The notes beneath the pieces are model-generated. The model saw only the letters and a list, made by a program, of their open reading frames with translations. It ran no database searches and had not been told where the DNA came from. Source: Baylisascaris procyonis (lineage: Eukaryota; Nematoda; Chromadorea; Rhabditida; Ascarididae). From it: a stretch of DNA of 64,000 nt. Both the position numbers and the translations under genes were made by a program. The stretch spans positions 6,161,001 to 6,225,000 of the forward strand of contig JAZARR010000059.1 in the NCBI GenBank assembly GCA_037389465.1, given 5' to 3'. Below are positions 25,584-39,227 of the stretch, piece after piece (positions within the stretch are counted from its first letter, which is position 1; the number at the start of each line of letters is the position of its first letter).

Positions 25584-28500
25584 GTATGTCATGATTTATA
25601 ACAAACACTGCAGCAAGCTTTATCGACTTATCAACGAAAGTTTCCAGCATTAAATTCGATACCTCACAAGCATACAACATAGAACACTTTAAACGAAGGA
25701 TGTCTTCATCAAAGAGTAATACACACAGAAAATAAATGGCACTCATATCCTCTTCAACTATCCATTGAAGATTGTTCCGTTCAGATATGCGCAATTCATT
25801 TTCTCGCCTCTTTCTCGGAAACCTCGAGAAATGACATGCAATCACGCGTCGCCCCAAAAAAATGCGAAGAAAAAAGGAATGTGTGAGCTGCTTGTAAAAG
25901 GAGAAATTTTGAAGCAGTTCTGAAGGAAAAGCCTTGGTTTATTTTTATTTATCTATCCAACCTCCAACTTCGAAACATCCATAAGTATATGTGAGAAGCA
26001 CAAAACAGATACGAAGAGTTCAACAAACAAAAGAGTAAAGCACAGCTGAGCAATGAATGCGCAGTCCACACAATGCACAAAGAAACAAAAGACGAAAATC
26101 ATCAAAACAGAGTGCGAAATGACCATCGCAAAAAATATAAACAATGGGGGATTGAAAACACTGGATTTGCTTCACAGTAAGCATCAAAACAATTTCGACT
26201 TCTCACAAAAATATCAAAACTATCTTCTTCTGCGGTATTTTCAGGGCGAATATTCCATATAGGCAATATGCTGTAATGAAGTGTAATCGGAATATTGCTC
26301 GTAGTAAACGTGTCTCATAGTTTTGTGATACTCATGTTCACATCGGTCATGCTCAAAGAGTGTGAAGATGTGAATGTGTCGTTTGAAGTGTCGTTGAATA
26401 TATCAAGAATTTAGACAGGGCAAAAGAAAAATTCTCGCCAACACCAAAACATGCATGACAAAATGATTATTTAATCGAAACTCAGCTGAAGAAGCGACGA
26501 AACCGGATGGAAACACTGAAGATCAGCTGCAATGAGCGAAGCAGGCTGCAAGCCTAACAATCGTGCGATGAACGTGAAATGGCTAGCAGCGAGGGAATTA
26601 CGCTGCTAGGTGCAGTCGTGACGTTCGCAGACAAGCAGCCGGCCACTCGAGTATCGCTCCGAGTACGAGTAATGAAATAATTTCGGCTGATATCTCGAAG
26701 GCACTTTGCTAGACGACGAGACGCGATCGCATTCGAGTGTGTACGCGCGTAGAGGAGGAATTAGCTAAAGAATTGGCGTATAGACCAACGCATGCTCACT
26801 TTTATGCATAGCAGAGTAACGCTACTTGAACGTGGTTTCCCTATATTCACGACAAGGTGGCAAACGGATGGATGCATTTCGGTGCATCTGATGGACGTCA
26901 GCTGAAGGAGTCAACGTTCGAGTCATGATGCCTCCCATGCGACCATCCCTCGTTTATGAAACATCGGAGAAATGCGCATACGACTCGAAGCAAATATGTG
27001 ACATCGATGGTCGATGTGAGTGATGCATGCAAAACAACATATCAAACGACAATTAGGAATGCGTGAATCCACTCGATTTCCATCAATGCACTTCTCGAAC
27101 AGATTATACATCCTGTGGATGAGTGCTACTCCCCAATGAGCTTATAGATCGTTGTTGCAGGCTCTTCATGTGAAATAGCATGACAGAATCACAATAAAAA
27201 GCATCATTATGATGATGTCCATGTAACGCATCCACTAATATACAGACATCATTTCGCCCATAATGTTTTTCACCTGACGCGTAATAGATGAAAATTTTCA
27301 AATTATACACCTAATAGATTTGAAATGCTTCTTTGAAATTCATGTGTCTAAATGACAAAGAATATGTTGCAGCCGTTTAAAGTAGAAAACAAGTAACTGA
27401 ATCATCACTCGACTGCCACCTTAGAAAATAGGCGAATTTCCTTGTTGAAGAAGGGGTCAAGTCAGCGATGACCGATATGGAAAAATGCAAAATTCTTTAG
27501 GCACTGTAGTTAGGAGCGCATTGAAAGAACAAAATCGCTAAGGTAATAACTGCGCAGATGGATGGATGCACACGCGCATGCGCGAATATTGACACTTATT
27601 ATGCAAATGCAGATCACGTTGAATTTTACCAAAAAGAAGAGCGAAAAACACATTGCGCCAGTTAATCCTTTTCTTTCCCCGAACAAAACATGTAAAATTG
27701 CCGATTTGAATTGAAATCAAGGGCGATTTTTGGAATTGTGCTATAGTCACCCGAATTTCAGGTTAAATTTTCTTAAAACAAATTTTCAAAGGTACAAATA
27801 CTGCATCGTTAATGCGATCCACAGCAAACTACAAGATTGTATTGCTTAGAAGCGAATATGACTTGGAACATTACGCTTCAAAATTTTAACTTTTTCATCG
27901 GAACGTTAATTTTCTGTCGGTGATTTTATCTGCGTTCCGAGAGCAGATGAAAATATGGTGAGGACAGCTCCCTCACAAAAAGCATTCAAGTGAGGTGCAC
28001 TTTTGAGAGTTGATCTCTTAATCAGAGCATTTGGAAGTGTGGACCACATTCATAGAACAACGCCGAATTTCTACACAAAGAACCGCAATGTCGATGACCG
28101 ATAAGCAAGCGAAGTTTGTGTTGCACTAATATAGCTTCTTCAAGCAAAGATCATTTTTACTGGCAGCAACTCTAATGACAGAAGCATACTCGACGCTGTT
28201 CCGTATAGATGAAGCCGCTAAACCGATGCATGAAAAGTGACGTTGTCGAAAATGAGGAGTGCAGAGAATTCGACCAATTACATGTCGCAACACCACGTGA
28301 GGTTTGCGATTGGAAGTTGAAAGAGTCAGGCGGCATTTGGTGAGCTTGACGCTTGTTGCCACCACAGCTAATTAATGCAAAGGCAAACCGTGTATGTGTG
28401 TTTGTGTATGCGCACGACAATATTCCTATGTAAAACGAAAATTCCCCAGGGCAAGTTGTATATTTTAGGCAAGCGCACAGCTTATAAATAGCAACCAGTA

Positions 28501-28799
28501 ACCTAAAAGCATAGCTCATCCACTAAAAAGATCAATATGTGCCGCTCAAAATTGCCAGAAAGCAAAAACAATTCATCCGAGTCGATCAAGCGACCGCTTG
28601 TCAACTCGACACTCAGCTGCCAATACGCACACGCTGACCTTATTGCACGACATACGCGCTTACTGGATGCCTGCACCCGTTTCGCATAGCACTTAAGAAA
28701 TTCCAAGCAAGCGGCCATCACTCCAGATGCGGCATTCTCGCATATTGCAATCCGATCCGTGATTCTCCTTCCTTCTAGGTTGTCTCCTCCTTCTTGCAG

Positions 28800-28865
28800 A
28801 GCTTACGCTGGCTTCAAATTCTGCACAAGATTTGCTTGAGAAACTGCGAATACCAAATGAAAGAG
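28800..28865 (+). CDS. Weak candidate internal exon, unknown
   Basis: The acceptor CTTCTTGCAG is preceded by a long pyrimidine tract, and the donor is GAG|GTAAAA. They bound 66 bases that read LTLASNSAQDLLEKLRIPNE in phase 1. It has protein-like composition but is very short, with no partner exon and no recognisable family. Confidence 0.18.
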
Positions 28866-31800
28866 GTAAAATTGGTTATGCAACCGAAATATTGCATTGT
28901 CTTACGTCCCTGCGATGTAAGATTTCCGAAAACATTTTGGTGGAAAAACTTTCAGTGCCATAAGGCTTGCTTTATCCCGCAAAAAGCAACAAAAAAGTTG
29001 CGGCAAAATGAGAGAAACTAAAGCTATAATATCCGACAAAGAACAGCGAAAATCACTGTATCTTTAATAGTAATGAATATTTAGCTGCGTTGTTAAGCAC
29101 TCAAAAATTCACAACTCTCCGAGCGATAAATATAACATTCTTGAACACTGCACTGAATAAAAGTGATAAATTGAACGAAACATCCAATGAAACAGATTGA
29201 CCAAACTGAACCTTTAGCACTAATTGAACAACTCACGAATAAACTTGAGCAACATCACTAGCTATGCAATTCAACAAATTATTCAATTTTCGAATGTTGC
29301 ATTCTCCATTTAAAGCGCAGTGGAAAAAAAAGAACAAGCTTGACATATGAGAACGGCTAAGCTTTCTACTCTATCATTTAACAAAGTATCATGTTGAAAG
29401 CAAATCTAAAATGGGACAGATTAATTTATTTCCGCTTCCATTTTGCCCCTACGATGAAAAATTCCTTCGAAGATATGTGAGTATATGACTTGAACAAACA
29501 TTTTCTCGTGTTATAGACTTTTGCTTTGTTTGCGAAATTACACAAAGAAATCACCACAAAGACTTCCTGATCATTCCGAACGAGAAGTGGTCGTCGGTGC
29601 TTTGTTCTTGAATTGATTCCAGTAAACAAAAACACAATCTTTGTTGAATATAAAATCTGGATAAAAGCGGATGAGTATAGCTCAGAATTCATAGCTTGTC
29701 GAAATATGCTTGAATAGCGCTAAACTGCATGCAAAAGGGGAATTTCACTGTGCCGTTTCGCTTTCATGCCCTCGCATTGTCCTTTCTCGGTGAGCAAAAT
29801 TATTTGGGTGGAAAAAGTTGGGAAAGCAATAGCCGGATGTGTGATCTGAAATGATAAAAAGCTTCGTAAGCAAATAACAAGGAATCAGCTGATGGCACTG
29901 GAAAGAGGCCGCAATGGAGCATGATCAAAAAAAAACCTGAATGTCTTGATGTTACTGCATCAAAATTTATTCCACTGCTCACGTCACTCAAAAATAATGC
30001 GAGTAATTGCAATTGCCGTTTGTCTCGTAGATATTGTTCGAGACAACTTAGTGTGAACGCCATTGCATCAAAGATAGAACCGTCAATCGCATCAGGTATT
30101 CTTCATAGAACCATTCACCGCATCACCTATCTTCCTAACTCTTCACCTCCTTTTCCTAGATAAACATTTCATTTGTTGTGGTTTTGCACTCTCAACAAAA
30201 ATTTGGAGCACGATGATATTATCTCTTTACCGTCTAACTGATACTTGCAGCATTCGTAAAACTTCATCATTATCTAAAAAACGTTCAGTCCACATTGTCC
30301 ACTGATTTTACGATGCCTCATCACTGCAGTTAGATTTGTGGAACTTACTTTATTAAGCAGTATTTTGAAGGAAATTAGTTGAATATAATCGGATATACGT
30401 AACGACCAGTTAATGCGCTAATGAAGCAGTAAATTGTGTTTGTTTTTGTCAAATAGAAATTGTGAAATTTTCTTTAACTACAAGGATGGAGAACGACACA
30501 GGTGAAAAAGCGACGAATAATCTTTGTGCAACTGTCAGGTCCCCGCACGCGGACATATGTGAAAAAACATGGCAAATACATCTCAAAAAACATATTTTTT
30601 CGAATAGTTTGGATCTCTGATTCGATGTATCGCATCACACGATACAGCAGCTCGATGGCGGCTACAGCGTTTCAGATTTCTCTGATGAGATCAGCTGTCA
30701 TGCACTCGGCAGGCAATGTTTTTTGATCTCATCGGTTCAATCAACAACTCGACCAACATCACTCTTTCCCGCTATCTATGAGTTCAGTAAAGCCTTTCTT
30801 GCTCGAGTTCTTCGGGACATGATAATGACCTACAAAACTGTTTACGAATTTGCTAGTAAAACCAAAAAGTTGACGAAATAAAATAAGACTATATAATGCA
30901 GATTGCCTTAATGATATCACCGAAATACCTAGTATGTAACCGTTGTGTCAAGCGCTTCGACTGACCTGACTACGCATATTTCTACTCGAGGGTTTTTCAG
31001 CATGCGGATGAGCGGGGGAAGGGGGATGGATGTAGAAAGGGAAGTGAGAAATAATAATGGCCACTATGAACCACACACCCTTTCTCCTCTTCCTCTTCTA
31101 ACATTTCTGGTTATCATTAATGTAACTGTTGCTCTATTTCGGAGCGAAATTTGCTAGATTCAGCTTTATATACTATGGATTTTCAAAGATGGCGGGTCTA
31201 TGGGCGATCTCATAGAACAAATAAGTGCACTTGAGTAGGAGTATGCCTATATGTGGTATCGTAAAGTAAACATACAAACAATAATGAAACACCGACATAA
31301 ATTCCACTGAAACAAAAACACCTTAAAAATGTTCGCTGATTATTTGTGACCAGATGAAACACGTTTGAACGGAATGTGCGGTGAAGCACAACGCAGAATC
31401 ACATACGTAAAAGGAGGCGATAAGTTGTATTACAGCGGATTTCGAAACGCTTCAAATTATTTCATTTAATCATTCAGGAATTTTTTGGAATTATCACAAT
31501 CCACTGTAAATATTGAATTTTTCTTCTCGAACGTAACATCGCTTTCATATAATATATTCATAACGAATAAAGGTGGCACATGTAATTCCGCAACAAAATT
31601 GTTTCCCCAATTACGTTCAAAGTGCATGTCGAAATTTCAGATGGGAGGGACTTGTGAGGTAAAAATCTCAACTAAAAAAGGGCGATGTGTTTGCGCCCGA
31701 GGAAAGCATAGGCATTTCACATCGATAATCACTACTAATAGCACTTTTCTAAAGTATTCGCTTTTTCTAACTAAAAAGATAGATATTATGATTTTTTTGA

Positions 31801-32102
31801 CACATATAACTTACTCAACTACAATATATAGTAAAAGTTTGAAGTGAAAACTGATGGAGCATTTTGTAAAATAGAACAAAATAAAGCAATTATCCTAATC
31901 AATAGAGAAGTCACTCATCTGAAAGTTATTAAGATACAAAACCATATCAGCGACGTTAGAGAAATAAAGAACCATGAAAAGGATAAAACCAACAGCAAAA
32001 ATAACCATCGAGATGAAATCCACTATCAGCGCGGAATAACGACAGCAACTGCACGTTATCCTGAAAAGTGACACTGATGAAAGTGTTTTCGATAAATACT
32101 AC

Positions 32103-35100
32103 GGGAGCAAATTCCGCTGTATTCCCATTGGGAAAAAGAACTAAAGATGCATATGCATCCAGCCTCGAGTCCATCACTTTTTCAGCAGTTAAGCTTCCGC
32201 TGCGGCTATTAACTGACGAATAGTGACTAGCAAACCGCATAAAAGTGACCACTTTGAGCTTTTTTATCGCTCCATGATTAGCAGCTCAACATGTGCATTG
32301 CTCATTACTATCTTTCTTGTACTATTTTGGTCATCGTCTTCACTACTTAAGCATCGAAGTAATTATTTTACGACTTAAAGAATGACGTAAATGGTCATTC
32401 TTGGACTTAGTGACAGCCGCGAGCTATAAGATTGACAATTTTTTTTCATGATACGTAAGTCGCCGCTGTTATAAGAAATTGCTATGAACAATGTGGATAT
32501 AGTGAGAGTTTATAGTTTCATAATTCTGGTTTGCCAATCGCTTCTCGAAAGAAGTGCAACTATCCTAACAAGCATTATGCGTTCGTTAAAAGTAGTTTTC
32601 CCGCCTAAAACTATCAACGAAAAAGAAAATAATGATATTTCAGGGAACGGATAGGGTTTGCGGGCATGTTGATCAATAAGTATGATTTGAACCTATCACT
32701 GTGATTACTATTTTGATGCCTTATCGGTTATGCCATTAAGAAACGATGTCAATCCCAATGTGCGAACAATTCGGCAAAAAATAATGACACACATGCGCAC
32801 AGAAAAACGCCTCAAGAAGAAAAGCATCGATTTAAAAACGCCAGCAAACGCCACCTTTTCTTTGTCTTCGATCAAGAGTATTCGACCTTTCTCCGAGAGA
32901 CAACATTCTGGTAGTTGAAAACAGTTTTTTGTGCACATAACGAAGATCGAATTCGTCCTCTAATTCAATTCAGTTCTGAGTCAGATCAGAGATAAGAGAG
33001 ATAGGCATGGATCTCATAAGAGGAGCGACAGCGAATATTAAAGCTGAACTAAAGATCTGCTCTTGCAATACGTTCTTTTGGCACTTGCCAATGCGTCAAG
33101 CAATTTCTCTATTTCCAATAAAAGAGAGATGTGCTACAGTAATGCATTTCTTTGTTAAAATGCATGATTCCTGACTCACCGAGTTTTGCGTTGTCTGAGG
33201 TCATTGAGCTCTTCATAAAGTGGTTCCAACGAATAACGTCCTTTCTTCTTTGGCATTCTACGGCAACAACGAGTAAGGCGTCGTGATCGACCCACACTTG
33301 CCATACATGTGACGACAACTAATTCGAAAAGTATAGCCAGCACAAATACCATCGTGCCTACTTTCCAAATATCTGCAAAAGCATCGCATTCATCACTTCA
33401 CTGCACCAGGATTCGTTAGAAATGAGATACGTTACCAGTTATTCAGATATCTAAATATAAACCAATACGTTACAGTCAGATGTGAAGAGTTGTGTATATG
33501 TTACCGTTACATCATTGAGGAAACTGGTGGGTCGTACGTACGCTACGGAGTGACTTCCCCTTTTCTTGACTTTCTGCCAAAACTTCGAATTTTATCGGAT
33601 TTTCACTAAGTCTTTTCTAATTGTGCCATAAATTTACTATGGCTAATCACACGAGCCTAAACTTTTGTTGGTGGTTGAAACCGATTTAAGTGGGCACTGA
33701 AATTTAACGGAAAACTTTTAGTGGTTCTAACAAAGCGGTAATTTCCTTCCCTGGTTCGTTTATTCTACTCTTGAAAGCAAATTCTTGAAAAGGCACTCTG
33801 AAACATCGTTAATTCTGACCATGCTACACACGACACCATACTATCTGGGAAAATATGATTTACAACAGAAAGCACGAAGAAGGTGAAAGATGTACCTATT
33901 GCAGTGATACCGCTCGTGCGTGGAAGATCTGCCATATTTGAGGAGTAATGCAGAAGCAGTAAAATAAATGCGCCTACATTCATGATTGCTCTCGTGATAG
34001 CCATTGGTCCAAGCACGAGAGATAGCCAACTACAAACACCTTTTTAATTACCGAAGATTGCCTATGGTTTTAGTAATTCTATATTCTTCAGTTATGAAAA
34101 ACGTCGTTCAACTCCGGTTTGTCACACCCTTTTTTGAATACTTGCGATTTTGGAAGAAAATGCCGTTGCCAAATTTATTCCTAGAAAACTGAACGTATTG
34201 AAGAAACAACGACATCAGAACAACGCAAACATATACCTAACAACGATGATGAGAACGCTGGGTAGATAGAATAAAAGAATTGTTTTATTTGATACTCTTG
34301 AAAGGTGTATTTCGAGTATGAGCTCGTCATAATTGCCGTTTGATTGCGCAGAAATGTTGTGAAGAAAGCTTAAGTGCATCACTTTCAGATCGCCAACCTG
34401 AAAGAAGGCAACTCTGAGCGCCCCATTAGGCTAACTTATTAGGTGTATATATATATCAGTAAAATATGACACTGCAAGCAGCAATTTTTCTGGTATCCAT
34501 CATCTTTCATTCTGGTATAGCAGCTGCCTTTGCGAATGCTCTCGCCCCAAATTTTTAAACCAATTGCAACCATTTTTTACTTCTTTCGCCGATAAAGTTT
34601 TGAGGAATTGCGTGATATCGTACAGTATGCTTTATTAATAATGTTGTTCAAAAGAAACATGGACATTTCTGCAATACAGGCATTTTTGAGACATAGGCTT
34701 CAACCTAACTTTTTCCAAAATTTCGATGCAAGATATAACGCTTACTTTTCAATTTAATATCTAATGAGTCATTGTGGTATGATGTATTCTGAAATTTGTC
34801 ATTGTCTGATGAGCGAATGAGCCAGTAAACGAATCCCTTGTAACTATTGTGCCAATTTTCGAACATCCACGTAAAACGTGATCTACCGTCGCCGATGTTG
34901 GGGAAAACAGATAGATATAATTCTTCAGCTTAAAAATTCTCCATTTCAAAGGAGGCTTCTGAAGTAGTCGTCAAATGGAATACCGAATCGGCCTCAGAAC
35001 AAGTGCATTAGTAGCTGAATGAATCGGATATATTTTTCTTTCGAAACGATGTGAAAAATTTTCGACAATTTTTCTCAGCCTTGCCAACAATCGAAGGAAA

Positions 35101-38100
35101 TCACTTCTGTCTATAAACCAAATTGACTCGCCTGCTCGATGGGTGCAGCTGTAGCAAACGGTCTTTTCGCGATTTCAGCATTCCACTTCATTCGAAGTCG
35201 TTCTTGTGGAAGTTGTTCATTTTGAAAAATGAGCGTGCATGTGGTGTTTCCAAACGGATAGGAAAGCGCATCAGTCAAACAAGGTATTAATGCGTCAAAC
35301 CTGAATTCAAATGATAAAAACACACTAAACAAACTATCTCCCGGTTGAACATTTTTATATGCTTCTTCTAGGCACTAGCTCAACCGCTAGCGACTATCAG
35401 CATGCTAAGAGCCACATTATCATCCCACTGCATTAATTATAGAAGCTTATTAGAAAAACGAAGACGTTTTTGTAGGTTTGAAAGACGATGAGAGGAAAGC
35501 GCAACTGCACTGTCGCCTACGAATGGAATTTGCAATCAACAGTACAGTTAAGGTATCATGTTCGGTTGAAAACTGACTGAAACTGCAAATAACATTCGTT
35601 TCATCCAATAATTTATCAACTCCATCACCGTTCCAATAGCATGCGGTATTTTGTTTTGAGAACGTTGCATTACGCTATGAGAATGCCATCGATCCTAAGC
35701 GATTTCCGTTTCGTTCTGCCAACCTGATGAACTCAAAACGACAATTCCGAAGCAAATTTGATTGTTGCATAGTCTCATCGAAAAGACCATAGAACCGGTT
35801 ATGCCTACGTTAGTGAAGGCATCACACCTTTCAAAGTTGTTACAACAGTGCACAAAAAAGCGACATAACTGTGTCCACAGCAACATTCACTCGTAAATAA
35901 ATGCTTGTCTAGTGAAAATGGACGTCAATAGTTATTACTATGTGAAACCGCAAAAAAAAACAACGATGGATTATTGAGAAAATACTACTTCAAATATTCG
36001 CTAAAAAGTGAAAGAGCAATTCTGGTTGGAAGAGCAGCCGTTGGTGTCACTCAACTCAGCGATGATCTCTAGCCTCACCTTTGACTATGGATGATATCTC
36101 CGTTGCTATGCACGATTGAGATCTTGCTCTCATCGTGGAAACGAGCCAAATCACCGTTGATAGATGTAAGTTGAGGTAGCCACATCTGGAAATGTTACTT
36201 ATTCGAACGACCAATTATTTACTCGCTTAGTAATCTACAAAATTCAGGAAAATCTCATCAAGTCGCTTTGTTAGTGTTAAAAAGATGCATGATCGCAGCG
36301 CTCTTGTGGGACATATTAAGACGATTTGTGATAGAGCGTGTAAACATTTTTAGCTGGAAGAGAAAAATTTGATAAAAAATTTTAAGTAATTTGCTAATAG
36401 CTCACATGATTAGAGGTTTTTCAGCAATAGTTTAACATTTTTTCCAATCTTAAAGGAAGGATCACAACTTCCGATGAAGCACGTCGAAATCTATCACTAC
36501 AGACGCCTGCCAGGGTTTCGCCAATGATGAGCAATGTCAACTTCTCAGACGCTGTGAGAAAGCAAGAACAAAACAAATAGCGGTTTACTGAGCAATAGCC
36601 ATTCGCAAAAATCGTCCATCTGGCTCACCATCCGCGGCTTTTCTAAATGGGAGACCTTGCTCCGCATGGTCAAGCTCACCTTTGTTGGGGATCTTCATAT
36701 TCTATATAAACGTTTTTCAAACCTCGGAACTTCTCACTAGGACAGTAGCACATGTTTCCTGATCTCATTCTGTCACTTGAATGAACTCCCTTGCTCCTTT
36801 AACCACGGTCCCTCTGTCCTTTCACGAAATGCTGATGCAATCTGCACTCTTAAATATTCCATCGCCGACACAACGCACCATGAACCCTTCGGCGCGCAAA
36901 CAGTGTGCGCAATTTCTGGGCTAATATGTGACATCATAGCAACTTAGGGCGGTTGAGTGGATGTGAAATAGCGCATTGTTTCACTATGTTTCCCACTACT
37001 TAACACGTAATTTCAAGACGCCACTAGCAGTGCCGAAAGAAACACTTCAGGCAAGTGGTTTTGCATCTTTCGCTGCAGTTTTTTACACGAAGCCTTCAAG
37101 GAATTCCAAGGGCAAACGCACTGCAAATCTATTTGCAGTGCGATCATAAAAATATTTTACTTCACTAACTGCGTTGTCTTGCAAACTTTTGTATGAACCC
37201 CAATATAACATATTAAGGTTCGAGTGAAATAAAACAAGCGAAGAAGCCTACCTGCAGTAACAAAATACGGCGAATAATGCGATTTTACAAACTATTAGGG
37301 CTGAGTTTTCTTATAGCTTGTACAAACCCTTTACAAAATAATTTTTCTGTTGCGCAGCCGGCTGAAAATGGAAATCCATTCGACTGAAAATAATCTGAAA
37401 ATTTTTGCCACCTTTATATGCCTGGAACTGTTTTCGTGGTGGATCGACGTAGAAGATGGCATAGAAGGATTAGGCTGAAGCTCATTTAGAAGTCCGAGTT
37501 GAAATTGGTATTGATTATATTGATTATACTTAATTATATTATACCGAGGCTATTGATTATGCTGAATTAAATCGATCAAGATTTTTTGAATTGAAATTGG
37601 TGATTTGAAATGTACGCATGCATTAGAAATAATTAACGTTCAAATCAGTCGGGCAATGTAGAGGATGTGAATTTCTCCGACTGCAAGAAGTGTTAATGTT
37701 GAGTCAGCAGTCGAATTTTGATGCTTCAAAACGTCGTCTTAATCGCACGATAGATTGTGAACTGTTATGAAAGATTTATCATATCTCATTGAGCGCCAAT
37801 ACACATTCACCGATGATCTGCCAATTAACAAGAAAAATTTGCAACCGTCGAAAATAGCGCGGTTGAGTGCAGTTTATCATGCGCACTTATCGTTCAACGT
37901 GATAAACTCATGAACGGCGGAATTCCGAGGTCGTAGAATCATAGCCAAAATATACAAATCTTTATTTGTTGGTAATCAGAGACTTGAATTTTCTCAATAT
38001 ATTTTTGGGACACATAATATTAGAACCGAAGAAAGAAGTTCAAAAATATTAACGCATTTCTAGTTCTTCAAGTTCAGAACTAATGGTACTGGCATGGTAT

Positions 38101-39227
38101 GAGACAATTTCTGGCGCAGGTGTTTTTCTCCTAAACCCCGTTACTTTACTCGCAACTGTGAAAGTCACATATTGCCGCTAAATTAATCAAAGCTGAAAGT
38201 AATTATTCATTGTTCGTAGGTCGCTTTAAAAAATATGCTTTTTATAGCAGCGGCCAACATTAACTGTTCAGCATGACAGTATGCTCATTGGAAATACAAC
38301 GGAATCCTAGTTTCGGTTCCAGAATTCATCATTTCACTGAATTCCAACTGCAATTCCGATTTTCTTAAAATGCGGTCATAATTCGTACCTTTAGTTTAGC
38401 GCCATTGATAGCCTGTCGGCACGGATCGGCCTGCTCAAATTTCAAACGACTGTCGCTCCATTCACGTGTCAGAAAAGCATCAACATGAAGCGAGTTCGTA
38501 TCGGAAACAAGGTTCATCCTCTGAAGTCGCAAGCCAACCGCTACTGAGATCGGTTCTTCGCTCTCTGCGAACATAACGCTTGCTCAACCATGCGTTTGGC
38601 TGTGAGTGAAAAGAAAGTCAGCTGGACAAGCCCGAACCCACGACTTCCGGCTTTGCAGCTAGATCACCTAATCTACTGGACTTATCCAATAGTTATCCAC
38701 TTTGTTTAGTCGACAATCCCTTTCATGACTTAGTTGCTTGCAATGAATGATTTTCACTTTCTATGCATTACCAGCAAAAATCAATCAATAGTGCAAACAA
38801 CAGTCGATTTTTACTTCTTATGGTATCCTGATTCATCATTAAAACCGATAACAATACCTCCTAATTCCAGTCAATTTAGCTTCAAGCAGCAGTAGCTAAT
38901 AGGATTTTTCTATTGCATTTACAACCTAATGAACACAAGAACAAAAACATTTTTGATGATTTCTGCAAGGAAAGTGATGCCTTTTATTTGATCCCCGATA
39001 AATTCCTCAACTCTCAGTGTCGTTTGAAAAGGCACCTAGAAGGAATAAGCAAAGCGATAAACGAAGAAGATAACAAAATATAAGCAAGCACTAAAATAAC
39101 CCGGTGGAGTGAGGGTAACTCGTGTCGATAGTTGTTCGATGATCGCTTCTTCAATAGTGCAGTGACATACAGCTAGACGCGATAGCTGCATTAATAGAAG
39201 CAGCAGAATATGATAAATCAAACGCAT
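32103..39227 (-). CDS. Cys-loop ligand-gated ion channel subunit (orphan LGC type)
   Basis: Minus-strand exons: 39101-39227, 38389-38564, 36079-36185, 35132-35300, 34237-34397, 33896-34029, 33180-33372, with 32103-32199 tentative. A signal peptide begins MRLIYHILLLLLMQL. The extracellular domain shows VAVGLRLQRMNLVSDTNS, EWSDSRLKFEQADPC and MWLPQLTSING. The Cys-loop runs from C144 to C158 with the family-defining 13 residues between. TM1 ends LPSVLIIVVSW, TM2 is residues 256-275 followed by LPRTSG and TAIDIW, and TM3 follows with a basic loop. Nematodes have many orphan channels of this class at synapses. The TM1-TM2 junction lacks the PAR motif of classical chloride channels, so ion selectivity and ligand are unknown. 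Exon 4 needs a GC donor to keep frame. The last exon (KVMDSRLDAYASLVLFP) resembles the start of TM4, but the full TM4 and stop are unresolved. Confidence 0.85.
36570..36710 (-). other. GC-rich island with micro-ORF inside channel intron
   Basis: Within the intron between channel exons 2 and 3, the minus strand reads TATATAG, then an ATG opening a 37-codon frame beginning MKIPNKGELDHAEQGLPF and ending at a TAA near 36,590. The segment is clearly more GC-rich than the rest of the intron. On the plus strand it holds a GACC...GGTC hairpin-capable stretch. It could be a repeat remnant, a small RNA gene or a cassette exon. It is not a recognised snRNA. Confidence 0.25.

Larger units (their letters stand above)
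25146..32102. other. 7 kb between claudin-like and channel genes
   Basis: No complete gene model could be built. It contains two plus-strand segments with good splice borders (25,428-25,583 and 28,800-28,865), a GC- and CpG-richer block at about 26,490-26,960, and a CT-rich stretch before 28,799. The block upstream of 25,145 is a reasonable place for the claudin-like promoter, but no specific factor site is claimed. The last exon of the channel gene may also lie here. Confidence 0.4.

Noticed and set aside
36600..36710. Idea that the GC-rich island is a U1 or other spliceosomal snRNA
   Set aside because: CTCACCTTTGTTGGGG resembles a U1 5' end only loosely; the rest does not follow U1, U2, U4, U5 or U6.
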